Part shown: one piece after another, positions 41,056 to 52,418 of the stretch
How the letters are laid out: each line of letters opens with the position of its first letter
Position numbering within the stretch: position 1 is the stretch's first letter
DNA from: Phytophthora colocasiae
Taxonomy: Eukaryota > Oomycota > Peronosporomycetes > Peronosporales > Peronosporaceae
DNA: 64,000 nucleotides
Direction of reading: 5' to 3'
Assembly: GCA_018806915.1 (NCBI GenBank)
Contig: JAGKQI010000048.1
Location: 558,001-622,000, forward strand
The notes under the pieces: model-generated
Told to the model about the DNA's origin: nothing
What the model saw: the letters and a program-made list of their open reading frames with translations, nothing else
Databases searched by the model: none
Made by a program: the position numbers and the translations under genes

Positions 41056-44000
41056 CTATATCTCTCCTTCAGGGATAAGCTCAGCCACTTCATCATTCTC
41101 GACGCCACCACTGTCGTAGCTGTTCTCAGATGTCTTGTCCTGATGGATCTCCTCGTCGGCATCTAGCTCCTCCTCCTCCTCCTCAGCGCTGTCTTCTCCA
41201 GCGTCACCTTGTGTGTTGCCGCGGCGGCGCTTCTTACCTAGCCCCCTCATTTGAATGTCACGGCCTACTCGGGGGCGAGGACGCTCGTCCCCGTTCTTCC
41301 ATTTCACGTGCCAGATTTGATGGCAAGTCAGATTATTTCCAGGGTAGTGATTCGGTCGAACGCGATCGCACAGGTAGACACTAGATACACATAGAATGGC
41401 AAATTAGCGCAATACAATATCAGCCATCCACACATACGTACCGCTTGTTTCCGTCGCTGCATGCCTCGCAAAAGAAGCGCGTGGCACTTCGCTGGCCCAC
41501 CTTTTGCTTCCGAATCGAACAAACTTTGCACTGGTGCTGTGGTCGCTTCCTAACACCTTCACGAACCTGCACCCACTCAGGAAACTCGACTAACTTGTGT
41601 CGAGCTGGCACAGATCCTGTGTTTTCATCGGCAAATTCAGGTACAATAATCTACATCACAAAAATATACGTAAAGTCAGCATACCGTATATACAACATGT
41701 TCATTTTCAAACATGAAGAACATACCGCTTCAGTAAAATCGGTTGCATTGACTTGAAGGAGTTGGGCTTGTAATTCTTGGAGAAATCGAGCGTGATCTGC
41801 AGATGCGTCTTTCTTCTTCTTCATGCATTCACGGTAAACTATGAAAGCATTCACAATTGCTATATCGATGAGGCCCAAGAAGATAGTCTTGTAATACTTC
41901 TTGAACCTCACCGAAAGCTGGAGGGAATACCTCTGCAGACGCAGTTGATCATGGATGTCAACCCCGCCCATCCAGCGATGGTAGTCACGCATCGCTGATG
42001 GGCAGGGAATGACACTACGCTCTCTTCCTTGTAGGTAGCGGCCTGTACATATATCAATAACAGGGTAAGAGAGACATTAGCGACCATTACAGTTCAAACG
42101 TACCGCACGTCTCCATCTTGGTGCTGCTACCAGTCGAAAGCAGATATACTGGTAGCCTGTCCCACCACAACATTGCTTGCATTTTTGGACAGCATTTCGC
42201 GACTGCAATTGTGGCTGTACCGCGAGGTACGTCTGCTGGGCGTGTAGAAGCCTTGACTACCAGTGCGGGTGGGAAGCCCTTTTTGTTCGTTTGAATTGTA
42301 CCGGCTGAATACACGTTCCGCGCTAGTAACTGCATTGCCAGTTGAACTGAAGTGTAAAATCTGTCGGTGACCACGACATGGTAAACCCCTTCTTGTGGAG
42401 GCGGAAGGACGTGCTGTAGGTTTCGAATCACCGCGGTAGGACCGGAATTTGGGTCGGCTGAAAACAGTGTTGGCGATTCCCCAATAAGTTCATCCGAATG
42501 CTGCTCAGTTCCACAGAATACCTCGAGTCTACATCGTAGTAAAAACACCAAAATCAAAACAAAACAGGGGTTATTATACAACATGTTAAACACTCCCAAA
42601 AAAATTGTCCTCCGCCTGGAGAACAGTTTCACTCACCGTAGACAATAAGCTGTGTCTGCGCAGCACGTCATGAATAGCTTGGTCCCCCACTTGTGGGGTT
42701 TATCCTTCATGAACTGACGTGTCACGTTATGGCGGCTTCTTGATGGAATCATGGCTTCGTCGAAGGCCAGTACAGGCGGAACATTGTACCCATCACGAAA
42801 GGTCGTCTGAAGCGTGTCGACAACCGAGCGCACCTTCCAAGCGCGGTCTGTTTCCGCTCGGGCGTCCGTGTTGTCTGTAAAGTGAAGATTCTGCATCACT
42901 CGACTGAACCTTTCCTTAGACATGAAGCGACCGAACGTGCCCTTAGGTACAGCGCCTTCAGCAGAATTGGCCCAGTGATCCGAAAAGCGGCGCTTGTGAG
43001 GACATAACATCCGCGCCACTAATAGTCCAATACAGTGCAAAATTTCCTCAGGCTTGATTTTCTTGTGCCGTTTCGTTTCTTGCAGAATCACATCTTCTCT
43101 GGTTGCATCAGGATCCTGCGCCTTCTTCTTCGAATACATCCGGTCGACGCGTCCATTCAGGTGCTGGTGGTAATACTTGTTGCTCTCGGAAGCAATTCGA
43201 AGCCACAGTCTAGGTGGCAAGAAGAAGAAAAAGAGCTGGATTGGCGACTCGGCCTTCTCGATTACTGCTTCGGTTGGCCCGTACTCCCCTTGGAATAGCC
43301 CAGGATACGATTCATTCTGCATCGGAATTGATGAAGCATCTAAACCAATATACACCATAAGACATTTTCGAACATGTTAGATATACAACATGGCCAAATG
43401 AGCGACACATACCAAAGTTCCAGCCATCCTCCCTCATCTTTTTCAGCGCGTCTGCGTCCTGAGCAAGAACTTCCATTTCGTTCTTGGTCAATTCGTCCTA
43501 ATTTGCTGTCGTCGAACTCCAGTCGCGCTTCAACTTCGCTTTTGCTGCTTCGAGGCGCTCACGCTCTAACTTCCTCTTGGCTCTGGACTTCTCGCGAGCG
43601 AGCAACACCATACCGTCGATGCCGCTGCTGTTGACAGCTTCGTCCGCGGCGTCGCCCGTTTCGCAGGCAGAGGACACATCCGCGTCACAAGACCCAACAC
43701 GATCGATTCCTTCCTCTGCTGACTCCGACTCTGAGTACCATTCGTCCGAGTCCCCATCGTTCCCGTCGATGTCAGAATTGAGAGCATCGTCGTCACGTGC
43801 GCACACCGCTGTAGGTACTTCAGGTACCGGCGATTCAAGCGCACGTTCTACGAGAGGACACCTAATAATATAACAGGAGTTAATATACGTCCTAAATACT
43901 TACACACATGTTGTATATACGACATCCATAACATTCATACCTAGTGGTAGTTGTCGAGACAAGAACACGCTGAGGCGATGTCTCCAACTGGGGCGATGCT

Positions 44001-44673
44001 GAAGGTTCTGACCGGGGAGATGCAGGAGGTTCGCCAATATAAGGACTCTGGCTACAGTCACATCATATACCACACCACATAATCAGATTTGCACATGTTG
44101 TATATACAGCATAAGAAAAGCCGTACCTTTCACTCTCGTTTCCGATGGCTTCGACATTTCTCACCTGGGGTAGTTGTGCTCGTCTTTCTTTTTTCCGGTA
44201 GCCGACCTGCCTCCTGCTCTTCTCCTTTTCAGTTCCGTTAGCGCGCGAATGCGTGCATCTACGCCATCTTTCTCTTCCTGCAAGATACGATCACGCTCTT
44301 TTCCTTTGCAGCGGCCCGAAGTGCAGTCGTGGCTTCCACATGTTGCACGGCTCTTGCTTCCTTGGCAGCCTTATCCCTGCGGGCGATGTCTGCCTCCTCT
44401 TTCTTCGTCATCTTCTTCTGCTTTCTCACCACCGGCTTCTTTGCGCCGTAACTGCCAGAGGCGGCTTCTGCCGAGTCTTTTCTTCTTCACTGCCGATCGT
44501 TTGCTGGCTGAAGGTGCATCATCGTTCCCAAAGTCAGCGTCTTCGTCACGCTCCCCATCCAGATACGCCTTACGCTCTCGCAGTAACCGGTAGCGCTCTA
44601 CCGAGTCTCTTCCCTCCAGTCGCGCCATGAAGGCCTCGTGTTCTTGGCGAGTCTGCCGTCGCGGTGGAGGCAT
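41056..44673 (-). CDS. piggyBac transposase gene of element A, multi-exon
   Basis: Read leftward. A basic/acidic N-terminus (44673-44371) is followed by exons near 44127-44170, 43941-44051 and 43413-43861 (acidic, MVLLAREKSRAKRKLE). The DDE core has VPPVLAFDEAMIPSRSRHN (first Asp), VVVTDRFYTSVQLA (second) and MGGVDIHDQLRLQRYS (third). A C-terminal finger reads CKVCSIRK, FFCEAC and HYPGNNLTCHQIWH, then an acidic tail ends at 41056. GT-AG introns: 44052-44126, 43862-43940, 43340-43412, 42529-42636, 42043-42103, 41651-41725, 41381-41441. All three aspartates are present. One in-frame UAG (43498-43500) before DELTKNEMEV may disable it, or mark an unrecognised splice. The N-terminal joins are unresolved. 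Confidence 0.8.
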
Positions 44674-44863
44674 CTTGCTTTTGGCTTTCCTGGTGTGTTT
44701 TAGAATGAGGAGGAATTTCCAGCCATCCGTTTTCAGTTTTTCCCGTAGGCTTTTTTTGTAATTTGTGTTTGTTTTTTGAAAATATTTTCACCTACACCTG
44801 TGCATTTCACGTATAAAACGACGTGGTGACCTTTTTCATAACATGTAGTTATATACAACGTGT
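41686..44863. repeat. ACATGTTGTATATAC motif copies in element A introns and right end
   Basis: Near-identical copies, either orientation, lie at about 41686-41703, 42574-42588, 43372-43392, 43906-43926, 44093-44112 and 44840-44863, with a further copy near the left end at 40774-40796. All internal ones are inside introns; none was seen in an exon. Confidence 0.85.
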
Positions 44864-44880
44864 GAGTGCTGGGGGGTTAA

Positions 44881-45207
44881 AAGTATGGACTAACTTGATT
44901 TGAGAATTCAAATATATTGCTGTGATTTCATTAACAATTGCTTCACTGTTCATACACTGGTTGAATACTGTCGGAATGTTTTCGCTTTTACGTCATCGTT
45001 TTGTCATCTTCCTTGATGCTTCTTCAAGTACCTTCTAAAACTTCCTCAGCGATTGGTCGGGTCAACCGCTCATGATTGAGACTGGAAGAACGTCACTTTA
45101 AGAAACCCACAGCCCAATCGTCAGAATGCCATTCTCCACGAAAATCTCGGGGGCGTGTTCTTCGACACTCAAATGTTGGCCACTTATAAATCGTTGTGGA
45201 TTGGTAA
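44881..45207. other. sequence displaced from the transporter 3' side
   Basis: Begins with the second TTAA copy; before insertion it directly followed the transporter stop codon and should hold its native 3' UTR. No other feature seen. Confidence 0.5.
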
Positions 45208-45846
45208 TTGCATCAACGAAATCGATCACGAATTACTTTTTCGTTGCTTTATCACATTAGGCCAACGGATGAAGAACCGCCAGAGCTTGAACAACATCTC
45301 GCAGAGCGCGAAACAATTCGTACAGGTTACACGGTCTGTCGTTGCAATCTTCGTTCGAAAGTGCAGATCTGTGTGACGGTCGACGTTAGGTACAGTACGT
45401 CTCAGATGATCGAAAAGAGTAGTATCTGGGAAAACTTCTCGACGAAGCTTGACGACAAACGCACAATAACACCACTCGAACTCTTGATGTCCACGAACTC
45501 GTCTTTTAGATACTGGGCATCCGGGGAAAAGCAACGACAAGTTCAACAATGCGATTATAGCTTCGAACAAGTGCTCTGTGACCAGGGATTGGTAGCAGTT
45601 TTCGAACTAGTACTGTTAGTACTAAATATTCTAAGTAATATCACTAAAGCAGTTAGCAGGTTGGGGCATTGCCGCCTTTAGTATTATACCAAAATTAGCA
45701 GGTTTGCAAAAGCTGCGATTAGTACTAAAAAAGTACTAAAAAGGTGCTAAATCTTAGAAGGTCGCACTGGGTACATTCCCGCCTTCAATGTCACACTCGG
45801 GTGCATTCGCGCTCAGTTCGTGTTTAGCCAAGTCGTACGGACCGCT

Positions 45847-45975
45847 ATGAAGTGCGCAAAAAGCACTTGTGACTTCGGTCACCTGTCGAAAACCTACCCA
45901 TGTACCATTTGCGGCCGCCGCGTTCATCACGTGTGCAGCAATGAGCTATGTGTAGACGCTCCACTCTCCAAATAG
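45847..45975 (+). pseudogene. hAT N-terminal Cys/His-rich fragment
   Basis: 42 residues: MKCAKSTCDFGH, YPCTICGRRVHHVCSNE, then a stop. The C-x6-C...C-x2-C...HH-x-C spacing suggests a zinc-binding N-terminus of the deleted transposase. Confidence 0.5.
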
Positions 45976-46249
45976 TATGCTGTGAAACGTTAAGGCCTGA
46001 CAAGTCCCAGTATGCTATTTTTTAACGCGTCATTGTATTCTGTGCTAGTTTCTGCAGTGTTGACTGTGTGCGCAGTTTTCGTTGTGTCGATGGCGCAGGA
46101 TACGAGTCGACATTGAGCAGCATATCAGGCATTTCGCCCTCTAGCCAAGCCACAGTGCTTAGTACACCAGAAGCACTAGAGCCGGAACCAGAAGCGGATG
46201 TATCGGACTGCTTGGTGGACGGTATCCCTGCAGCACATCCGGGAACGAG

Positions 46250-46741
46250 ATGGATCTATTGTGTGGTGAGCGGGTATCTATCCAAGCTGAACAATATCTG
46301 TCGGACTCTACGCTAAATTTCGAAGGGGATGCTCTTCTACAACGGTGGTTCGGCCTCTGCATCGAATGGGCGGATGTTGTGAAGCGTCAATACAGCAAGG
46401 ACGATGAAAGGCGCGCTGGTATCTTAGCCAAGTTGAGGACGAAGAACCGGGAAGGTGAAAGCGTCTGGAACGTTGAAGAGCTCTGTAAACATGTCGACGT
46501 CTGCAGGTGGTTTTCTGAAGAGGGACATGCTCAATTTCCCTCCATTTCAAAGCTAGCCAGGGTTTGGTTGGGCCGTTGCTCATCTACCGCTTATCAAGAG
46601 CGGGTTTTCTCAGCTGGATCGTTTGTTATGGGTCCACTCCGCACTCGGACAGCTAATGACCGAGCTGAGCAACAGCTCATTCTGCACCATAACCGCAAAG
46701 AGATCGAGCGCATTGAGGCTACAAAGAGAAATGCATGGTAG
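46250..46741 (+). pseudogene. hAT C-terminal dimerisation domain (hATC) fragment
   Basis: The region FPSISKLARVWLGRCSSTAY-QERVFSAGSFV, then MGPLRTRTAND and AEQQLILHHN, is the conserved hATC signature. Upstream sequence (LLCGERVSIQAEQYLSDSTL) belongs to the preceding helical region. The RNase H-like DDE domain is deleted, so movement would need a full transposase from elsewhere. Confidence 0.8.
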
Positions 46742-46901
46742 CCCCATTTAGTACTAATGGTTTAGTAATATTTCACAGATATCTGTTTTGATTAAGGTGC
46801 CATTTATTAATATCACAAATTTAGCAGTTTTTGAGATGGCCTCCATTAGCATTATTTTATTTTTGCCAAAATCCGAAGTGCTACCAATCCCTGTCTGTGA
46901 C

Positions 46902-47379
46902 TTTCAAGTTGAAAGTTTCAATACGGGTAGTCGCCACGGCTCCATCTTCATCCATAGGATGCAGAGGGCCAGTCGCAGCGTAACCAAAGAGATACGGCAC
47001 CTTTATTAGGTAAAAAGCACTTTCAGTTTTCCTTGATAGAAGTGATTGTTTTAAGGAGTAGAATCGTACCTTAACGAGTAGTTACCGTAAAAAGCAATAG
47101 TTTACGCGCGAAAAAATACCGTTCATCAAATTTATGAAAGTTGGAATTTCTGAAACTTGACACCCCTCCTCCCCCTTTTCTTCCATCCCAAGCGTTCATT
47201 TCGAAATCTCGATCACTCAAGTTCAGACGCAAGAATCCGGCAAGTTGACAGGTATGAGTGTACTGTACGACCCCGCTGCGTACTATTGAGCGTGCCATGA
47301 CATGACAGGTTTGGTGTGGTGTTATTCAGGCCGAACTGCAGCAATGAGTGACAGGAGCCTGAGCGCCAGGTTAAAATCC
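46902..47379. other. no gene recognised
   Basis: Contains the end of the interrupted unknown ORF, then AT-rich sequence without recognisable features. Confidence 0.4.
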
Positions 47380-47690
47380 AGCAGCCCGTGGGTTTGATCT
47401 CCTGAGATGTGCACAACATTGTGGCCAAGTTGAGGGAGAAGCGTCGATGAAAAGAGACAACCGAAGAGAGCCTCGAAGCTGTTCTACGAGAGGTGTGGGA
47501 GAGTCGTAATTGTTTGTGGATGACAACAAAACGGCGCAGACGATCACGCTTCAAACAAGACAGATGCGGCGCTGGTTCATGTCGTTCCCTGAAGTTCTGC
47601 TAATTTCCGCCACGCACAATACAAACGAGTCGCGCTACAAACTGTTTTCGTTTATGGTAAACGATATATACGGCCATGTACTGCGCAACT
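47380..47690 (+). pseudogene. MULE transposase fragment
   Basis: Decayed reading QPVGLIS, DVHNIVAKLREKRR and ESLEAVLREVWES leads in another frame into VDDNKTAQTITLQTRQMRRW, FMSFPEVLLISATHNTNESR and YKLFSFMVNDIYG. This aligns with the first-Asp region of MULE transposases (compare MVDSTHNTNSNRYKLFSF at about 34940), but the Asp of VD is Ser-Ala here. Stops and frameshifts; no ends found. Confidence 0.65.
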
Positions 47691-47749
47691 CAAATCGCAC
47701 ATTTGTTACGTTGAGTAGACCTCGAGTGTCTGCAGTTACATCACTGTAA

Positions 47750-48465
47750 CTGGAGGTACCGAGTGTGTCGTGATGTTCTTTGAGTGCTTCATCAAAGGCA
47801 CCAAAATGCTGGCGAAACCTAGTCAGTCGTTGATGCGCTTCATAAGGCTACGGTATATGCTAAAATGTCTACAGTAGCTATGGTAATGCAACATTTCTTC
47901 TTGATCTTGTCGTAGTCCTGCTTTCATTGGGACTACTAATCATTGCCCTGTAAGAATCATTATCTACTTGCCTAGATACCGGTACACGAATCCTGCTTCT
48001 GAAAGATCCAGAGGTGTATCTATGGAATGGCTTTTTTATGCAAATTCGTTTTAGAAAATAAAAAAACACGGAATAGTCAATTTTAAAAATCTGATGCGAA
48101 TTTTTATTGACTCGCGAGAGGTACTGTGTATTGTCACACTCTTCCGACCTAAGCAATTATGGAGCCAAGGACAAGCAATGTTTCCCGTTTTGGCAGCACT
48201 CTTGATGAAGGTTTACAGCGCTACGACAGGTGTCGAATCAACTTCACAGTAAGATCATAACGTGTCTGTCCGTCGGTCACGCCCCTTTCCACCGGCCTGA
48301 GCCTTTCGAGTGGCATCTTTTTTGGTGCGCGTCTCGATACATTTCTATACACTTTTCTCCTATCAAAGCAGCTGCACCTACCTTATTGACTGGAACCTTC
48401 TTTCCAGAAATTACAAAACTAGCACTGTCCACGTAATTATTCGGACTTATCTGGATTCGAACCTA
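47750..48465. other. no gene recognised
   Basis: Short ORFs only. Near 48463-48515 the string CGAACCTAAT recurs in slightly varied form just before the Helitron helicase fragment, possibly a simple repeat at the junction. Confidence 0.4.
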
Positions 48466-49458
48466 ATCGGATTTTCGAACCTAATAGAACGAACTTAATC
48501 GAATCGAACCTAACAAACCGTGACGAGGAAGTCTGGCGCATAGCAGAGTATAAGTGCCTGACGTGGCTGGCGGAGTATCTGATTTCGAACGGAAAAACGC
48601 TACATACGTATGGACTTCCTGGTCTCGAAACGTACAGCGACGTTTCTGATGAAGTCGCACGCCAGTCTGCGGATCCTATGGATATCGTCGCACAGGAGGT
48701 AGCAGCGTACGAACTGGACGACCTTGAGAGAACTGCGACGCTTGCGGATCGGATGAACCAGAACCAGAAAGACATTTTTGACCAAGTCATCGAAGCTGTA
48801 CATCACCCAGTCGGTGGACAGAAGCTCTTTTTTGTGGACGGCCCAGGTGGAACTGGTAAGTCGTTCTTGCTGGAGCAGATACTTGCTCCTGTCCGTCTAC
48901 ATTGAAAGGTGGCGATAGCAGTGGCTTCCAGTGGAATCGCTGCGACGTTGTTGACAGAAGGACGCACGGCATACTCTACATTTCGGATCCCGCTTAACCC
49001 CTCTAGCCCGAGCCGTTATTCTGTATCCTACAGAATAAGCAATTATCTTGATTAAAGTATGAACGAGAACCTGCGAAAAGTATGCCGTTGGAAGCCCTTT
49101 CGTGCTCGGTGACCAAGAACTAGGCATATTCTGCACATAAAGTGCACATCATCAGCTATAGCACGCACAATGTATCCAACATCTGTGAAATTGGCGATCT
49201 TCTATTGGCTCCCTGGCGGACAAAACATGTTCAAAGTCTCTCACTTTGCAACCCCCGTCAAATTTGATACGACTCCGTGCTGTGCGGCACTCTTGGCGCC
49301 AACCATCCGCCAAAAGCGCGCGAAGTGCAAAGCGCGCGAAGAGGAAGAATTTGCCCAGTTCCTAACTAACGGATTAGTGAGGAGGTACTGGGCAAATACT
49401 TCTATGCGGGCTTCAGCAAGACCTACTGCAAAGTACGTGGTGCTAACTTGTTGCCTTC

Positions 49459-52418
49459 TTATTCCTCGTCCTCGCCTTCTCTCTTACGTTTGCGGAATCT
49501 AATCTTCTTCTTTAGGCTCGGTGGAATGCTCTTCCCGTCACCCCAGGTATCGTGCCAGATCTGAGAGCACGTGAGCGTGTTGCCGCTCTCAACGCGGCGA
49601 ACGTGGCGGCAGAGCGGTACGCGACCGCCGAAAGCATCGCTGCATTGCTGACAGAAGAAGCTCGTCTCGAACGACTTGGTCTTCGTGTCAGCAAAGGCAG
49701 AACACACCTTACACAAGTACTGCCTGCGTTTGTTCTGCTTGGTAGTGGAGTAGAACTCCGATGTGTTCACTAACGTGTGCTGCTGCCGTGGTATGGGTAC
49801 AGACACCAGATCCTCGGCGTTGAGATGAGTCTCGAAGTTGATTGTGCGCAGTGTCAGTAGCTGGGTGTGAAGGCGACGCAGGTACGCAGCATGGCTCGGT
49901 GGCTTCTCGCCCTTCTTCTTGAGGGTAATGCAGTGAATGATGTACCCATTGACGACGGCCATGTCTATGATACACAGGAACAACTGCTTGTAGTACTTGC
50001 GGAGCGATATGGACTTCTGGATACTGTAACGCTGAAGCCGGAGCTGATCGTGGACGTCCACGCCCCCATACCAAGGCCGTAACTACGACTAGCTGTGGGC
50101 AGCGGGTACGGTGCTGCGTGTACCATCCTTCTCAGTGCGCAACACGCTGGTAAGTTTTGTGCTACACCCAGTAGCAAGCATGTTCACTGGCTTCGAGTCC
50201 ATCCAACTCAGTGCAACTAACTCAGAATTGGTCACGTTCCTGTGCGATTCGGTAGGTACCCCTCGGCATCGACTTCCGGTCGTTTCTTCTGCGTGAAGTG
50301 GATAGGACACCAGCCTAAGCGATCAACCCGCGTGGTACCAACGTGATACAAGTCCATGTCCAGCAGCTTCAAACTCAGAGACACCGTCGAGTAAAAGCTG
50401 TCTGTCACGATCAGGCGCTTTAGGTTGGTTCATCAATACCTTGGAGATGTTCCGCACAACGGCCTTGTTTGGCCCAAGACCCAAAGTATCATCAGGAGCT
50501 TTCCGTGTCTTCTTCTTGTTCGCTCCACAATAGATCTCGACTCTAAGTCACACGCATACAGAATACCATAAGAGTTGATTAGTTTATTCTGTAGGATCCT
50601 GAATAGCCCAGCCAAGAGGATACAGAACAAGACTCTTACCTGGAACAGTATGCTGTATCGGCACAGCATGTCATGTAGAACTTGGTTCCGTACTTGCTGG
50701 GCTTGTCCGGCATGAAGATGCGCATCGGGTTGAACTTGCTACGATTCGGCATCATGCCCTCGTCGAACGATATGACCTTCCCCAGCCGATAACCCCGGCG
50801 AAACGTTTTCTCCACCGCTTGCAGGACCGGCCGAACCTTCCATGCCTTGTCAACACGGGCAGCAACATCCTCGTTGTTGTTGAAGTGCAGAAACTGCAAG
50901 ATCGCCTCGAAGCGATCGCGCTTCATGAACCGTGAGAATGTCCCTCGTGGAATGGCGCCATCCTCTTCGGTACACCAGTGATTGGAAAGACCATCTCGAA
51001 CCGGTGCTACAGCCCTGGCAAAGAGCAACGCAATAACGTGCACGATCTCGTGGGCTTGGATGCGCTTGAACTTGTTCAGCTTTTCTTCAAACTCTGCCAG
51101 TGTAGGAACACTCACGCGCGGATCCTTGGCCTGGTGGGCGAGCAGCTTGTCTCGTCGAGAAGTAGCGACGGCCGTGATGTTCTGCTCCCGGTAGCGATTC
51201 GTCTCATTGGCGATGTGGTTCCATAGCGCCTTCGGTAAGAAGTAGAAGAACATTCCTAAAGGCGAGTCCGCGTAGGCAACAGCAGATCGCGTAGGACCAC
51301 ATTCCCCGCTGTAGAAGTCCGATGCAGCATCGACTTTGAAATCCCCTGTGCACACATAACGGGGAAAAATCCGGAATTAGTAAAGCACCACTCGAGTTAT
51401 TCTGTAGCATCCTGACTTACGGCTGTGCTCCTCATCGTATGTGATCCATCCAGACTCCGCGATATCACGGAGATCGTCATCCGTTAAGTCAAAGTTACTG
51501 GTTTCCGGAAGGTCGTCATTTATTTCCAGATCTTATACATCTTCTACCCCTTCCTCAAGTGTAGGGGCCACCTCGTTGTCTGCCATAACGTCTTCTTCTT
51601 CGTCGGCGTTGGACTCAGAATCGCTAACATCACCGGCCTTCACGAGATTCACGTCATCGCTATCTGTAAAGACCAAACAGAGTCTCCTTTCGGAGCCCCT
51701 CCATGAAATTGTCGCTATCAAACACGTCCATGTCAATGAGGCTGTCGGCTCCGTTTGGTTCATCATCTTCTTCATCAGTAGCAATGCACTCGTTTGACCC
51801 GAATTCTGGATCATCCGGAAAACAATTGGTCGCGCCTTCTTGTTCCGTATCATCCGGTGTAGCTACTGGTAGTTCGTCTGTATTGCCCACCTCCTCTGTG
51901 TGTACAATCGTGGCGGCAAGAACATTTGGAGTCGTTCGGCTACGCAGAGCAATCCTCCCAACACCCGCATTCTTTTCCTCAGGGACTGTGGCCAACGGAG
52001 GCGATCTTGGCGGAGGAATGGGCGTCTCCCTATCGTGCGGTGGCTGCTGGCCAATCGCTGCATACGCAGCCTGCTTTCCAATCGGCCCTCGCTTGCAGGA
52101 ATCCCGCTTGGTGGAATTGAAATAGGAAGGTTGAGCCGGCCGGATAGACGTCCAAATGCCATGAGGTTTTCCTCGCCTACTCATAAACAAGTTCACTGTT
52201 AGAATGACACCAGTAGATACTCGCAAATATGGCCACTAACCTTCAAAGAAATCTATGCCACGTCTGGCTTCGTCGAGACGGCCCTTCACCCCGGCTTCAC
52301 GTAGGTGATTCTTAGCCATCCCTGTCGGCTTGCGAGCCTTCCAGCCTTCTTTGCAGAGCTTGCGCCATAGTTGCTTGAATGACTTCTCTCCTGGGCCGTT
52401 CATTTTTGCGAATGACAA
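49459..52418 (-). pseudogene. piggyBac transposase of element B, decayed
   Basis: Read leftward. The N-terminal module MNGPGEKSFKQLWRKLCKEG (52418-52236) is followed by an intron, an acidic region, and the core (51355-50636: YFLPKALWNHIANETNRYRE, GTFSRFMKRDRFEAILQFLH, KVISFDEGMMPNRSKF with the first Asp). After intron 50543-50639 come EIYCGANKKKTRKAP and, past a frameshift, IVTDSFYSTVSL (second Asp). Two stops near 50085-50095 precede GGVDVHDQLRLQRYSI (third Asp). The C-terminal finger and basic tail end at 49459. Aspartates survive, but the frame is broken at least three times. Confidence 0.8.
50543..51420. repeat. TATTCTGTA/TACAGAATA palindromes in element B introns
   Basis: Intron 50543-50639 contains three copies (about 50553-50565, 50584-50605, 50618-50629) and intron 51346-51420 one (about 51397-51418). 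They are near-identical to the palindromes just inside both termini (about 49018-49040 and 52649-52662). No copy was seen in an exon. Confidence 0.8.

Larger units (their letters stand above)
40730..44876 (-). mobile_element. piggyBac-like element A (4,147 bp)
   Basis: TTAA on both sides (40726-40729 and 44877-44880). Terminal inverted repeats: left CCCCCCCGCACTCACA, right (reverse complement) CCCCCCAGCACTCACACG. It carries a minus-strand transposase gene with about seven introns. Copies of ACATGTTGTATATAC-like sequence occur near both ends and in five introns. Confidence 0.93.
45583..46893 (+). mobile_element. internally deleted hAT element (1,311 bp)
   Basis: A perfect 8-bp duplication, TCTGTGAC, flanks it (45575-45582 and 46894-46901). 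Terminal inverted repeat CAGGGATTGGTAGCA is identical at both ends. TTAGTACTAA-type palindromes are clustered near both ends. It retains a zinc-finger start (45847-45975) and a dimerisation domain (46250-46741), while the catalytic centre is missing. Confidence 0.93.
45208..47009 (+). pseudogene. unknown ORF interrupted by a hAT element
   Basis: The plus frame from 45208 (PTDEEPPELEQHLAERETIR, CRCNLRSKVQICV, SSIWENFSTKLDDKRTITPL, FRYWASGEKQRQVQQCDYSF) runs to QVLCD at 45582. Excising 45583-46901 (element plus one duplication copy) lets it continue in frame as FQVESFNTGSRHGSIFIHRM to a stop at 47009, giving about 160 residues. Continuity across the insertion suggests real coding sequence. I do not recognise the family, and it begins just after a UAA, so it may itself be a fragment. 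Confidence 0.45.
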
